Translations under genes and position numbers: made by a program
Assembly (NCBI RefSeq): GCF_002865645.1
Contig: NW_020194685.1
Location: 2,319,363-2,383,362 of the forward strand
Reading direction: 5' to 3'
Origin: Hyaloscypha bicolor E
Taxonomy: Eukaryota > Ascomycota > Leotiomycetes > Helotiales > Hyaloscyphaceae
DNA length: 64,000 bases
Shown here: positions 45,057-56,226 of the stretch, in pieces
Position numbering within the stretch: position 1 is the first letter of the stretch
Layout: each line of letters opens with the position of its first letter
The notes under the pieces: generated by a model
Told to the model about the DNA's origin: nothing
Database searches by the model: none
What the model saw: only the letters and a program-made list of their open reading frames with translations

Positions 45057-45809
45057 GCCTTCGTTGCGGTTGCTTTGCTGTCTTGAAGAACATATGTATT
45101 GATAATCAATATATAGAGATAAAGAGACAAGATCTGTTGGTATGAGACTTAACTTGAAAAGGGTTGAGAAATATAATTCTTAAGAGATCTTGATGTTCTC
45201 GAGGTTGTTGAGTTGAGTCTCGGAGGTGACTTGAGAGTTTGAAAGGTTAACCGTTCAACCGCACTTTCAATTGACGTACGAAAAAAGTAGGGACATCGAA
45301 CTCGGCTTTCGGGTTTCTGCGTAGGCGAATATAAGTCTGGGTAGATTCTTCTTATGCAGAAACGTGATGAAAGTCACGTGGGCTTCGATTTCATCTTTAT
45401 TGGAAAGTGATCGATTTATTGATGGAAAATCGATATATTGGAGGTTGACAATCTGTAGAATGACTAGATACAGGAGAGTGAAGTGTAAAAACAGAGGAAA
45501 AGTGTCTAAAGTAAGGGATTTATTCCCATTACCCTTCGGCGATACCGGTGATGCCGAGCCCGCTTTCTCCGATACATTATCAATCAGCTGATAAATCAAA
45601 AGTAATCAAAATGACGATATACTAGTAAGCTTGGTAAGCTCAGCGAGTGACGCATGACAAATGAGAGTGGAGAACCCTAAATTAGTGGTTGAACCTGGTG
45701 CTGGAAGGACTGGTGAGCTAGCTATGGTAGCGTACCAATTTCAACAATCTTACTCGCACTAGCGAGAGAGACGACCAACTTCCTCTCATTCCAGTGCGCA
45801 GAAGTCGAG
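45057..45809. other. Intergenic region between transglycosylase-like and MobA-like genes
   Basis: 753 bp. A 110-aa minus-strand frame (45,599-45,267) has mixed composition and no domain, and I do not annotate it. The last 80 bp hold the MobA-like promoter. Confidence 0.35.
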
Positions 45810-46514
45810 ATGGAGTACGAATCCGGAGGGCCACTCCTCAAGGTATTGCTTTTAATTCGCGCCAAATCCTCTCACATGGGAAACCGCAAGGAACTTTTCC
45901 GATTCCCGGATGGTCGGCTCGCGATTGAGCATGCCCTCGAGACCTTGCACAGCGCAGTTCCCTCTGCCTCGACGATCTACATCTCTCTGCACGATGAGTC
46001 TCAATTGGGAAGTATCGAAGCCCCGCTGAAAGATGTAGCCGTCCGGGCTAGAGTTTCCAAAGATGCCGAGCATGGTGAGCATGATGAGCATGATCACGAC
46101 CTGCACAACTTTCCTGAGTTGAAGCCCGTCTTCGACGAGCAGGAGGAGGACATTGGGGCAGCATCTGGCCTCCTCGCTGCTCACTCGACACACCCGGATG
46201 CCAAATGGCTTGTTCTTACCTGCGATTATCCTCTCTTGCCTCCGCCGGCGCTTCAACAACTCATTCTCGAGTATCAGAACCCGGTCACGTGTTTTGTCAA
46301 TGAAAGTGGGTTTACGGAACCTTTGATCTCTATTTGGGATTCGGAAGCTTTGGAGAAATTGAAACTGAATGTTAAGAATGGGAGATATAGTCTGGATGGC
46401 GTCATTGAGGAGATAAACGGAAGATTGATCAAGCCGTTGCGGGCACAGTGGATCAGTCGTGCTGATACTGAAGAAGCATGGGCTGAGGTCATGGCTGTTC
46501 TGGCTTCAAGATGA
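45810..46514 (+). CDS. MobA-like NTP transferase domain protein (molybdenum-cofactor guanylyltransferase-like)
   Basis: Single exon, 234 aa. The nucleotide-binding loop is at the N-terminus but altered: LLIRAKSSHMGNRKELFRF where the family has a Gly-rich LAGGxSxRMGxDK. Next come a strand-helix unit and a His/Asp/Glu-rich insertion (EHGEHDEHDHDLH). GAASGLLAAHSTHPDAKWLV then leads into the metal-binding LTCDYPLL. The C-terminal FTEPLISIWDSEALEKL matches MobA-type folds. MobA links GMP to molybdopterin in bacteria, while eukaryotes make the plain cofactor, so fungal members of this fold probably have another nucleotidyl-transfer role. The loss of two glycines in the first loop may reduce activity. 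The insertion could bind metal (inference). Confidence 0.8.
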   Translation: MEYESGGPLLKVLLLIRAKSSHMGNRKELFRFPDGRLAIEHALETLHSAVPSASTIYISLHDESQLGSIEAPLKDVAVRARVSKDAEHGEHDEHDHDLHNFPELKPVFDEQEEDIGAASGLLAAHSTHPDAKWLVLTCDYPLLPPPALQQLILEYQNPVTCFVNESGFTEPLISIWDSEALEKLKLNVKNGRYSLDGVIEEINGRLIKPLRAQWISRADTEEAWAEVMAVLASR

Positions 46515-47069
46515 AATGTTTTCAGGACCATTAGCATCAAGACATGGCTCTATTACTGGATCTGAGGTCCGCGAATCTACGCCAGCCTTCTCAACTTGGG
46601 GCAACCCTAAGGCCGATAATGAAGTCCTTGCTGGCATTGCGGGAGGATATTTATGTGTTGGAATCGAGATGTATATCTCACGCTAGATGATATTGCACGG
46701 CCGACACCTAGAAGTAAGGGACAACCTTGATCTGAGGTAAATCTACAGTTCAGTCAGGTTGGTGACTTTTGCTCCGCTTTAGCTTCTTGCGAATCTCCAT
46801 CTCGGCCGTTGCTTTCCACTGCTCTGCCAATTTTGGCACCGGGTCGGCCATAAATGGTCAGCCTCAAAGGCTCGCAGAGAAGAAGTATCTAGACGCCACG
46901 TCGTCGTCTGATTCGGCGTGGAATCTCGGCTTATGCCAATACCCAAAGCTCTGATCTTCTTCACATCTTCCCTTGCAGCAAACTCCCAACATCGGATCCT
47001 GTTAAACCTCGGGTTACTCGTATGTGGTTCGTCCATTAAAATCTTGTCACGGGTAAAATCGGCCCAAAT
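46515..47069. other. Intergenic region before the MFS pseudogene
   Basis: About 550 bp. Could contain more of the decayed MFS gene, but I could not read a recognisable span between 46,600 and 47,060. Confidence 0.3.
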
Positions 47070-47490
47070 TCGCGGCTCTGGGTTTAACATGATTGGCGTA
47101 GGGCTGGCGAACTTGGGAGTTGTACTGGGTCTTGCGATTGGCTTCATTACGAATATTTGGCAGGAGAGATACTATTTACGGAGGGTCAATGAACGGGTGG
47201 GAAGAATGTTCCCGAGGCGAGGTTGCAGATGCCGATGGTTGCTGCTGTTGGTGAGTTTGTCGTATGTGTTTCGGGGAGACAGACCGTTGATGGGGATACT
47301 GTTTCCGGTGGCTTTCTTTTGGTTTGCCTGACGACTTATACCTCGATATATGTAAGTATCCTCAATCCGCCAGACCTTGTATGGTCTTTCTACGCTACGA
47401 CATTCAGTCCGTCAAAATTAGAGTGGAAGAAGTCTCTAACTAACGGATATGCAGTGGATTCTTCCTACCATCCAGTGTGTCAAATGAATA
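47070..47490 (+). pseudogene. Fragment of a DHA1-type MFS drug/polyamine transporter
   Basis: The fragment opens with GFNMIGVGLANLGVVLGLAI and the loop QERYYLRRVNER. The frame then slips: FPEARLQMP-like sequence appears in a second frame (about 47,205-47,240). An intron-like gap follows. PLMGILFPVAFFWFA continues until a missing base turns the expected Trp-Thr into TGA CG (about 47,328). TTYTSIY follows in the shifted frame up to a GTAAGT donor (about 47,350). After TGCAG at about 47,455 the text WILPTIQ resumes, then stops. The rest of the transporter (second half) is missing, replaced by the AT-rich island. At least two frameshifts plus truncation make it non-functional. Confidence 0.65.
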
Positions 47491-47599
47491 GATTAGATTA
47501 GAATACTGGCTACCCGGGGGGGAGCTCAACGGGCTGATGGATAGCTGAAGCAGCTGGAAAGGTCTGTATCCTCCTGCAGAAGCTATTACTAATTTAATT

Positions 47600-50500
47600 G
47601 AGCTTTTCCTGGGAACGCACACCGCCAGTATACGTTCTCCTGTACGAGTTTGACGCCTTGACGCGGTTATAGAGCGGGCTTATAGCTCGATTAACTATCA
47701 GAACAGCTAATATAAAGAGAATTATATTAATCGGGTTACAAAATAGTCAAATACGGTATCTTTCAAGTTCTCGGAACTCTGAGCAAATACCTCAGAGAAT
47801 ATAATTAGGTCAAGGCCCAATAATATTAGTATTAGAGATAGCTTTACTATTACTCCGGGCCATAAAATTTTTTTTTATTACCCTAATAATGAATAATTAC
47901 TTGGCTAGAGATCCCGAGACGTCCTTATCCCGTCCTAAATATATAGGGATATTAAATAACTATAGAGTACCTATTAATAATAATATAACTATACTTGAAT
48001 ATAGACCTATCTAATACTAATAATATTAATATGAAATCTACTAATTCAAGCTATAACCGAGATAATATTAGTAAAAATAAAGCTTTTCTTAAGAACTTGG
48101 CTAATAGGCAAGAAACTAGAAACCAGATTAATAAATTAATAAGTAAAGAGATACTTATAGAATAATTACGGGAATTAGACTAAAGCAGGAGCTAAAGCTA
48201 CTAGTTCTAGTATTACTATAAATAGTATTAGTAAATAAAATAAAAGAATTCCCTTAACCCTTATGCCTTTAACTAATTAGGCTACTAATACTAAAGATTA
48301 TATAAATAAGAAAGAAATAAAAAAGGCTTAAAAGAAAAAATAATCCGAGAAATAATAAAGATCTCCTTTACTAGCTAAAGATCTTATTTCTATTATCTCT
48401 ACTATAAATATACCCGAGATAATAGTAATAGAACTTGCTAGTAAAATAGCTCTAGTAAAGAAAATAAAAGAAAAAGTAGGGCTATAAAGCCAGAGAAAAT
48501 AATTACTAGATTATTTATAAAGAACCTAGCCAGGAAAGCTTTCTTGCCTGCTTTTTCGAATAAAGTTCCTGATTTCTTTATTAATTTTTTTTAGATATAC
48601 CCGCTATCTAAGCCTAAAAGTAACAGAAACTATTACTCAAATATATACTAACTAAAAACTTACTAAGTCTCTTTAGGACTATAATAAAGATAACTCGGAT
48701 ACCGAGATCCTATTACTTATTTTTCCCTAGCTTAATAAAGAAATACTAGAGTTATAGGCAGGTATTAGATAAAGAATAATTTTTTCTGAAATAGGAATCT
48801 TTATTCTAAAGAATAAGATAAGAATAGCCTATAAGAAAGGCTATATCCTAATAATAACTAAAGAGCCTAGCTTTCTATTAATAGAACTATAAAAAAAAGT
48901 CTAATATAAGACCTGTAGCAAATATAGTACTTATAAGAAAAGAAAATAAAGGCCCCTTAGCTAGTAAACCTCTTCTTAAGTATAAAGGCCTTTTAGGGGC
49001 AAATATACTAGAATTATTAAGATTAGAACTTAATACCGGGCAAATAAGAAAAGAACTAGCTAAGGTAATAAGAAGAGAAATAAAAGTATTAATATATATA
49101 AATAGCTATTATATTTATATATATTTACTAAGGAAGCTAAGAAATATAGAAAATAAAGAAATAGGGCTAGAAAAAAATATTTTAAGAGAAATAATCGAAA
49201 TACTTAAGCTAAAACTAAATAAGAAAATAGATATTATTTAGTCTATAGCCCGAAATAACAAGATAAACTAGATTATAAGACTAAAAAATTACGAGTATAT
49301 AAAGTTTTTTAATAAAATAAACTACTAGTAAGATAGTAATAATAAGTAAATAATTCAGATATCTTTATATAAGAATACTAGAATAAGAACTTTTATTATT
49401 TCTCGAACTAATAATATCTTACTAGAAATAATAATTAAGTATATTAGAATATATTTTCTAGAACTAAATCTGGATTCAAGAATTAAGTTCTAGCTAGAGC
49501 TCTAATATTATAAGAATATAAAAAAGGCAGCTATAATAATTTAGTTCTTATAATTACTAGAAATTTTAGAGTTTAAGATATACTTTCCCGAGATAAAAGA
49601 AAAGAAAAATAAGTTTTTATATAAATTCTTAGCTAGAAACTTATTAAAAATCAAATATAAAATCTATAAATAGTTACTTAAGAGAATACTCTATAAGATT
49701 ATTTATTATTCTAATTTATTCTTAGTATTTCCCGTATTTTATTTTCTTTTAGCTAGCTAGCTATAATAGCTACTAAATACTATTATAGAAGATTAATAAA
49801 TAATATTTTTATAGCCTCTATTAATATATAAATACTAAATAACTTAGCTAGATTCCGTAACTTATATAACCTTATATAAAATACTAATATAAATATTATA
49901 ATAATTCAAGAAATATATTTTAGTAAAGAAATAGCTTTTAAACTTAAGGCCTAATATAAAGTAATAAGTATTACTATAAACTATAAAGGGAAATAAAAGG
50001 GAATTACTATAATTATTAACTATAGAACTATTTAATAAATATCTGAACTAGAGAATAATAGAGACTATATTTTTTATTAGGATATAAATAAAAGAATACT
50101 AACTTATAAAATAAAGTATAAAAGAAAGAACTTAATTATATTAAATATCTATATTCTAATAAATATAAAAAGAAAACTAGAATAATTTAATAATAAGATT
50201 AAAAAAAATATAAGACCTGAATTATATTCTAAATAGTAATATAATAGCTAGAAACTAGAAACTAGTAAAACTAATTAATTATAGAAATTAAAGAGAAAAT
50301 AGTATTAAGTATATTAATACCTTAGAAAAACTAGTTAAGGTATTTAGTAAATAAGAAAGCAAAATAATAAATAAATAAAAGTAATAATATTCTAATTCTA
50401 AAGCCTATATATTTTACTAAAAACTAAAATAAGAAAAAAGAAAAATAGAAATATCGAGAATTAATAGAATTTACCTAAAAAATAATTAGATAAAACTATT

Positions 50501-52415
50501 TATAAACTAGAATATCTAACTTATAAGATTTAATATTAATTATAAAATAGTTAGTATCCGAATTAAATTTCCTTCTCTAGTATCTAGAGACTTCGGATAG
50601 TAGTATTTAAATCCTAGATTCCTAAAAAGGAAAAAGATTAGAGACTTTATTATTAATAAACTATATATATTATTTATAAGGAATTTCTAGAAAGAATAAA
50701 ATAATTTTAAAGCTATAATATAGAAATTTATAAAAAAAAAAGAAATAATTAAAAAAAAACTTGTATTATATATATTAGAATAAAGAAATAAAAGTAAAAA
50801 TTATAAAAAAAATAGGGGTTTTCTAGATAAATTAGCTATAAACTAAATTCTATTAATATTTAGGAAAAGTACTTAAACTAAAGAAAATATAAGAATTATA
50901 TTTATAATATTATAATAAAAAATATAATACTTATAAAAAGGCCTATAAAAGAATTCTATATAAGAATTAAAAAGAATTTAAATAAGGCTATAAAAGCTAT
51001 TAAGAATTATCTAAAGAATATAAGAATAGAACTAGATAAGATTCTTAAAACCTATATAACCTATTATAAAACCTTATATAATAAGAAATAGATTAAGAGA
51101 ATTACTAAAGAAAAGATACTTAAATATCTAATTTTGAAATAAAATAGCTTAAGAAACTAATTCTAATATAAGAAATAAAGGTATTTATATTAAAAATAGC
51201 CTCGAGAAAATTACCTGAAATTAATAGCCTATTATATAAGCTCTATAAAATACTTCTAAAAATTACTATAAAAAGAAAGAATAATAACTTACTAATAATT
51301 TAAATATTATATAATTTCTTTAATAAAATTCAAGAACTCGATTTCCTAGATAAGTAAATAAAAAACATACTAATACTTCTTTATAAAAAGGGCAATTCTC
51401 TATTATTAGCTAATTATAGGCTTCTTATATTTATAAATATAAACTATAAGCTATATATTAAGATATTAATAATAAGACTTATTTATATTCTAAATCTAAT
51501 TATTAGATAATAATAATTAGTATTTCTAACTAAATAACTAATTAATAATAATATATAAATAATTTAAGATATAATTATAAAGTATAAAAAAATAAAAAAA
51601 TAAAAAAAGTAAATAATAGTATTTATATTTTATTTCTAGACTAAAAGAAAGCCTATAACCGAATAGATTACTAATTCCTCTAGAAAATAATAAAGACTAT
51701 TAGAATTCTATAAGAATTTATAAAATAACTAAAAGTATTTTATAAAGAAGTATTTATAAGCCTATTTATAAATAGATTTAGAAATAGGAAAATTAAGATC
51801 TAAAATAAAATAAAATAAGAAAATCTTATAAGCTATTTACTTTTTATTATTATAATAAAGGCCCTTATATATATAATAGTAAACGAGAATAATATAATAA
51901 AAGTAATAGCTAAAATAAAAATAATAAAAACTATTATATATATAAATAATACTATTATTATTTTAAGAAACTAAGAAAAAACTACTAAATTTCTCTAAAT
52001 TCTTAATATATATTATTAAGTAATAGTTACTAAAATTAACTAAAGGAAATTCTTTTTCTTAAAGATTAGCTTAATATATTATATATTAGTTAGAAGAATA
52101 TAACTAGTTTTTTTAAAATTCTTATAAAAATAAATATTAAATAATAAATAAAAGAATTCTAAATTTTTTTTTTAAGAAGTTTAAGATTATAAGAAAATAA
52201 TAAAGAAAGCTTTATTTATTACTAAAAAATAGAATTCCAGTAGTAAATTTCTTAATAATATTAAAAGTCCGGTTTATAATATAATTCCTAAATCTAGAAC
52301 TAAATATTTATAAAAAGCTAGAGAAAAAGTATTATATTATAATATAAGAAAGAATTATAAAAGAAATAATAAAAAACCTATATATATATTTCTCTAAAAA
52401 AAATAAAGGCCTAGA
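47600..52415 (+). mobile_element. RIP-degraded non-LTR retrotransposon (LINE, Tad-like)
   Basis: Very AT-rich. No open frame survives, but reading through stops on the plus strand shows coherent homology. An apurinic-endonuclease-like part at about 49,940-50,200 reads RILTYKIKYKRKNLIILNIY. The reverse transcriptase follows at about 51,350-52,000: LLYKKGNSLLLANYRLL, then a KKAYNRID segment (51,640-51,680), SLFINRFRNRKIK, and a palm motif YINNT in place of YADDT. Domain order (gag-like, endonuclease, RT) and the NYRxI motif fit the Tad/I-like LINEs of fungi. The 5' end is not defined; transition from GC-balanced sequence is at about 47,550-47,650. The A-rich 3' end abuts the Copia repeat at about 52,415. 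Confidence 0.75.
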
Positions 52416-54416
52416 TTACTATTAGTTTATTAATAATATATAGTACTATTATATAAGTATAAAAATACTAATTATATTAGTTAGTAAAGTTATTATTTAG
52501 AAGTAAGAATTATAGTATTATAGTATTAATATATAATTCCTAAATTTACTAAGCCTAAAAAAGTCTAGTTTACTAGTTAAGTTACTAATAGAATATAAGA
52601 TTATATAATTATATCTCGTATTTTATATTTTATTACTTATATCTTATTACTTATATCTTATTACTTATATCTTATATCCCGTAACTATATATATAACTTC
52701 TAAAGAAATAGCTATACTAATATTAGAAACTCTCTAAAAAATAGAAAAAAATAGAAAATAGTACTTCTTTTTAATTATATATAAATTCCCTAATCTGGCC
52801 TAATACTAGATCTCTTAAATACTTTATATATCTATATTACTTTTAAGGTTTTAGTTATATACTAAAAGCTATAGCTTTTTATATATAACTTTCTTTCTTA
52901 TAATATTCTTTTATTCTATATACTTATATTTCCTAATCCGATCTAGTACTAGATACTTAAATACTAGATATCTAGATACTAGATACTTAAATACTAGATA
53001 TCTAGATACTAGATATTAAGGAAATCTTTATATATATTTTCCTATTTATATATTTATTTCCTATTTTATTTATATTTTATTTATTCTTCTATATCTAATT
53101 ATATAATATTTGTATTAATAAGATACTTAAAGGCATTTAATAGCTTTAATTTTATTATAGAATTAGTAAAATTTGATTCTTTCTTAATTTATTTAATTTC
53201 TGTAATCTCTCGTTATTTATATATCTAATAAAGATATATTATATTAATTATTAGATATTTCTCTCGAATAGTACCTAATTTAATAAAGTATTTATATAAT
53301 AACTTTAAATTCATATAAATAACTAATAATAGTTCTATTTCTAGTATTTTATTAATTATAGATTTAACTAAAATACTTATATTAAAATTATAAACTATAT
53401 TATAAAGTTCCGAAACTAGAATACTTCTAATAATTCTCTTATATTTAGTAAAGAACTAGTAAATAATATTAGTATATCTAGTTCTATTTATTAGAACTAG
53501 AATATATCTAATTTAAGAAAAGAAATTTCTATTATTTATAAATAAAGTATTTATAAAAATAATTAAATATAAGAACTTCTTTACTAGCTTTATAAATCTT
53601 AGTTTTCTAATAGTATTCTTAATCTACTATTAAATATATTTATTAAGTGCCTTTATATTAGTTTTCGAGGGTTTAATAGCTTAAGTAATAATTAATAGAT
53701 TATATAAAGCTTCTAGTTAATAAATTAATATAATATATATTTCTCTAGTATATTAGGTAATATATTAGTCTTTAATAAAAAGATTTTAATAAATAGTATT
53801 TCTATTACTTATAGTAATATTATTTTTTATAAAAATAATTTAAAGGTTTTTATATTAGTATTCTTATATAAGAATAATTCTAATAGTATTTATATAAATA
53901 ATACTTCTATTAAATTTAAGATTATAATTAAAAGTAAGGAATTCATATTCTTTAGTTAAGAACTTAGCCTTATAAAGCTTTAGTTACTTTGCTTTTATAA
54001 AATTATTAGTTCTAATAAATAAGGTATTATTAGTTTAAAGGCTAATAATTCTAAAGAATTACTTATTATAGAAAAGGTAAGAGTTATAAGTTAATTATTT
54101 TATAAAAAGCTTATTAATATAATAGAAATAATAAGTCTTAAATTAGTAATTCCTAGCTTCTAATATATTATATAATAGTTTTATAATTTTTAAAATAGAA
54201 TTATCTTTTAGATTTAGCTCTCTAGTAAGCTTATAGAATAAATTAATATAGAAATTATAATTAAATAAGATTATTAATTAGATATAAGCTTATAAGATAT
54301 TATATAAATATAATTTCGTAATATTTATTATTATAATAATAATACTAAGAATAATTCTCTAGCTAATATATTAAATAGTAGGTAATTATATTAATACTAT
54401 ATATTTCTTACTATTA
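52416..54416 (-). mobile_element. Ty1/Copia retrotransposon, truncated copy A
   Basis: The left about 650 bp correspond to an LTR-like segment that is repeated at the left end of copy B. To the right, the minus strand reads (through stops) the C-terminal RT/RNase H part. Pieces are KLRFIKLVKKFLYLIIF, RTRYTNIIYQFFTKYKR, SELYNIVYNFNIS, KLGTIREKYLIINI and REITEIK. This is the standard Copia C-terminus. The copy ends at about 54,416, where copy B has the RT start, so its 5' part (integrase, gag) is missing. It is more AT-rich and more mutated than copy B. The junction with copy B shares TTACTATTA. Confidence 0.75.
52951..53017. repeat. 30-bp tandem repeat, 2.2 copies, in Copia copy A
   Basis: The 30-bp unit starting AGATACTTAAATACTAGATA occurs at 52,951-52,980 and 52,981-53,010 without change, with a partial third copy. 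It is absent at the matching place of copy B (about 54,930), so it expanded after the copies diverged or was lost from B. Confidence 0.8.
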
Positions 54417-55961
54417 GTTTACTAGTAATATATAGTACTATTATATAGGTATGGAAATACTAGTTATATTAGTTAGTAAAGTTATTATTATTTAGAAGTA
54501 GGAATTATAGTATTATAGTATTAATATATAATCCCTAAATTTACTAAGCCTAAAGGGGTCTAGTCTACTAGTTGAGTTACTAATAAGATGCGAGGTTATA
54601 TGATTATATTCTATATCTTATATTCTATTACTTATATTCTATTACCTATATCCCGTATCCCATATCCCGTAACTATATATATAACTCTTAAAGAAATAGT
54701 TATACTAATACTAGAAACTCTCTAAAAACGCGAAAAATAGTATCTCTCTCTAATTATATACAAATTCCCTAATCTGGTCTAGTATTAGATTTCCCAAATA
54801 CTCTATATATTTATATTACTTCCGAGGTTTTAGTTATATACTAAAGGCCATAGTTTTTTGCACGTGACTTCTCTTTTTATAATATTCTCCTATCTCATAT
54901 ATCTATTTCTTGCCCTATTCGCGCTTAACCTATTCCTTTATATCTAATTATATAGTATTTATATTAATTAGGTACTTAAGGGTATTTATTAGCTTTAATT
55001 TTATTATAAAGTCGGCAAGATTTAATTCTCCCTTAATTTATTTGATTTCTATAATCTCTTATTATTCGTATACCTAGTAAAGGTATATTATATTAATAAT
55101 TAGATACTTTTCTCGAATAGTTCCCAATTTAATAAGATATTTATATAATGACTTCGAATTCATATAGACTACTAGTAATAGTTCTATTTCTAGTACTTTA
55201 TTAATTATAGATTTGACTAAAGCACCTATATTAAAGCCATAAGCCATATTATAGAGTTCCGAAGCTAGAATATTTCTGGTAACTCTCTTATATTTAGTAG
55301 AAAACTAGTAAATAATATTAGTATATCTAGTTCTATTTACTAGAACTAGAATATATCCGATTTAGGAAAAGAAATCTCTATTATTTACAAATAAAGCATT
55401 TATAAAAATAATTAAATATAAGAATTCCTTTACTAGCTTTACGAATCTTAGTTCTCTAGTAGTATTTTTAATTTACTATTAAATATATTTATTAAGTGCC
55501 TTTATATTAGTTTCCGAGAATTTAATAGCTTAAGTAGTAATTAATAGGTTATATAAAACTTCTAGTTAATAGACTAATATAATATATACTTCTCTAGTAT
55601 ATTAGGTAATATATTAGTCTTTAATAAAGAGGTCTTAATAAATAGTACCCCTATTACTTATAGTAATAGTATTTTTTATAGAAATAATTCGAAGGTTTTT
55701 ATACTAGTATTCCTATATAAGAGTAATTCTAGTAGTATTCATATAAATAATACCTCTATTAAACTTGAGATTATAGTTAATAATAAGGCATTTATGCTTT
55801 TTAGCCAAGAACTTAGCCTCTTAGAGCTTTAGTTACTTTATCTTCGCAAAATTATTAGTTTTAATAAATAGGGTATTATTAATTTAAAGGCTAATAATTC
55901 CAAAGAATTACTTGCTATAAAAGAGGCAAGGGTTATAAGTTAACTATTTTATAGAAAGCTT

Positions 55962-55966
55962 ATTAA
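55962..55966. other. 5-bp target-site duplication (left)
   Basis: ATTAA immediately before the left LTR; identical 5 bp follow the right LTR. A 5-bp duplication is normal for Gypsy integrases. Confidence 0.85.
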
Positions 55967-56226
55967 TATTACGGTTATTATAATATATGGTACTAGTAGG
56001 GATTAGACTAGAGCTAGAGAGGTATCTGGTATCTGAGTAAGGTATCTATAATTACCTAATTATTATATATAACCCCGAGCTTAAGCTAGTATATAGGCCC
56101 GTATATAGCTTGTAATTATTTAGATCCGAAGCTCTTTCGGGATTCTTTTCTCTCTTTAGTTTTAAATTATTAAAATAGAAATAGTCTAACTATATCTTCT
56201 AGGCCCTAGATCTTATATTTGTAATA
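55967..56226 (+). repeat. 5' LTR of the Gypsy element (260 bp)
   Basis: Starts TATTACGG and ends GTAATA; the 3' copy ends CGTAACA, so the original ends were probably TGTTACG...CGTAACA, a short inverted repeat. In the part I aligned (first about 110 bp) every difference from the 3' LTR is a transition, with no indel. Confidence 0.9.

Noticed and set aside
45267..45599. 110-aa minus-strand frame between the transglycosylase-like and MobA-like genes
   Set aside because: No domain, no splice partner, no conserved-looking motif; could be real but cannot be supported.
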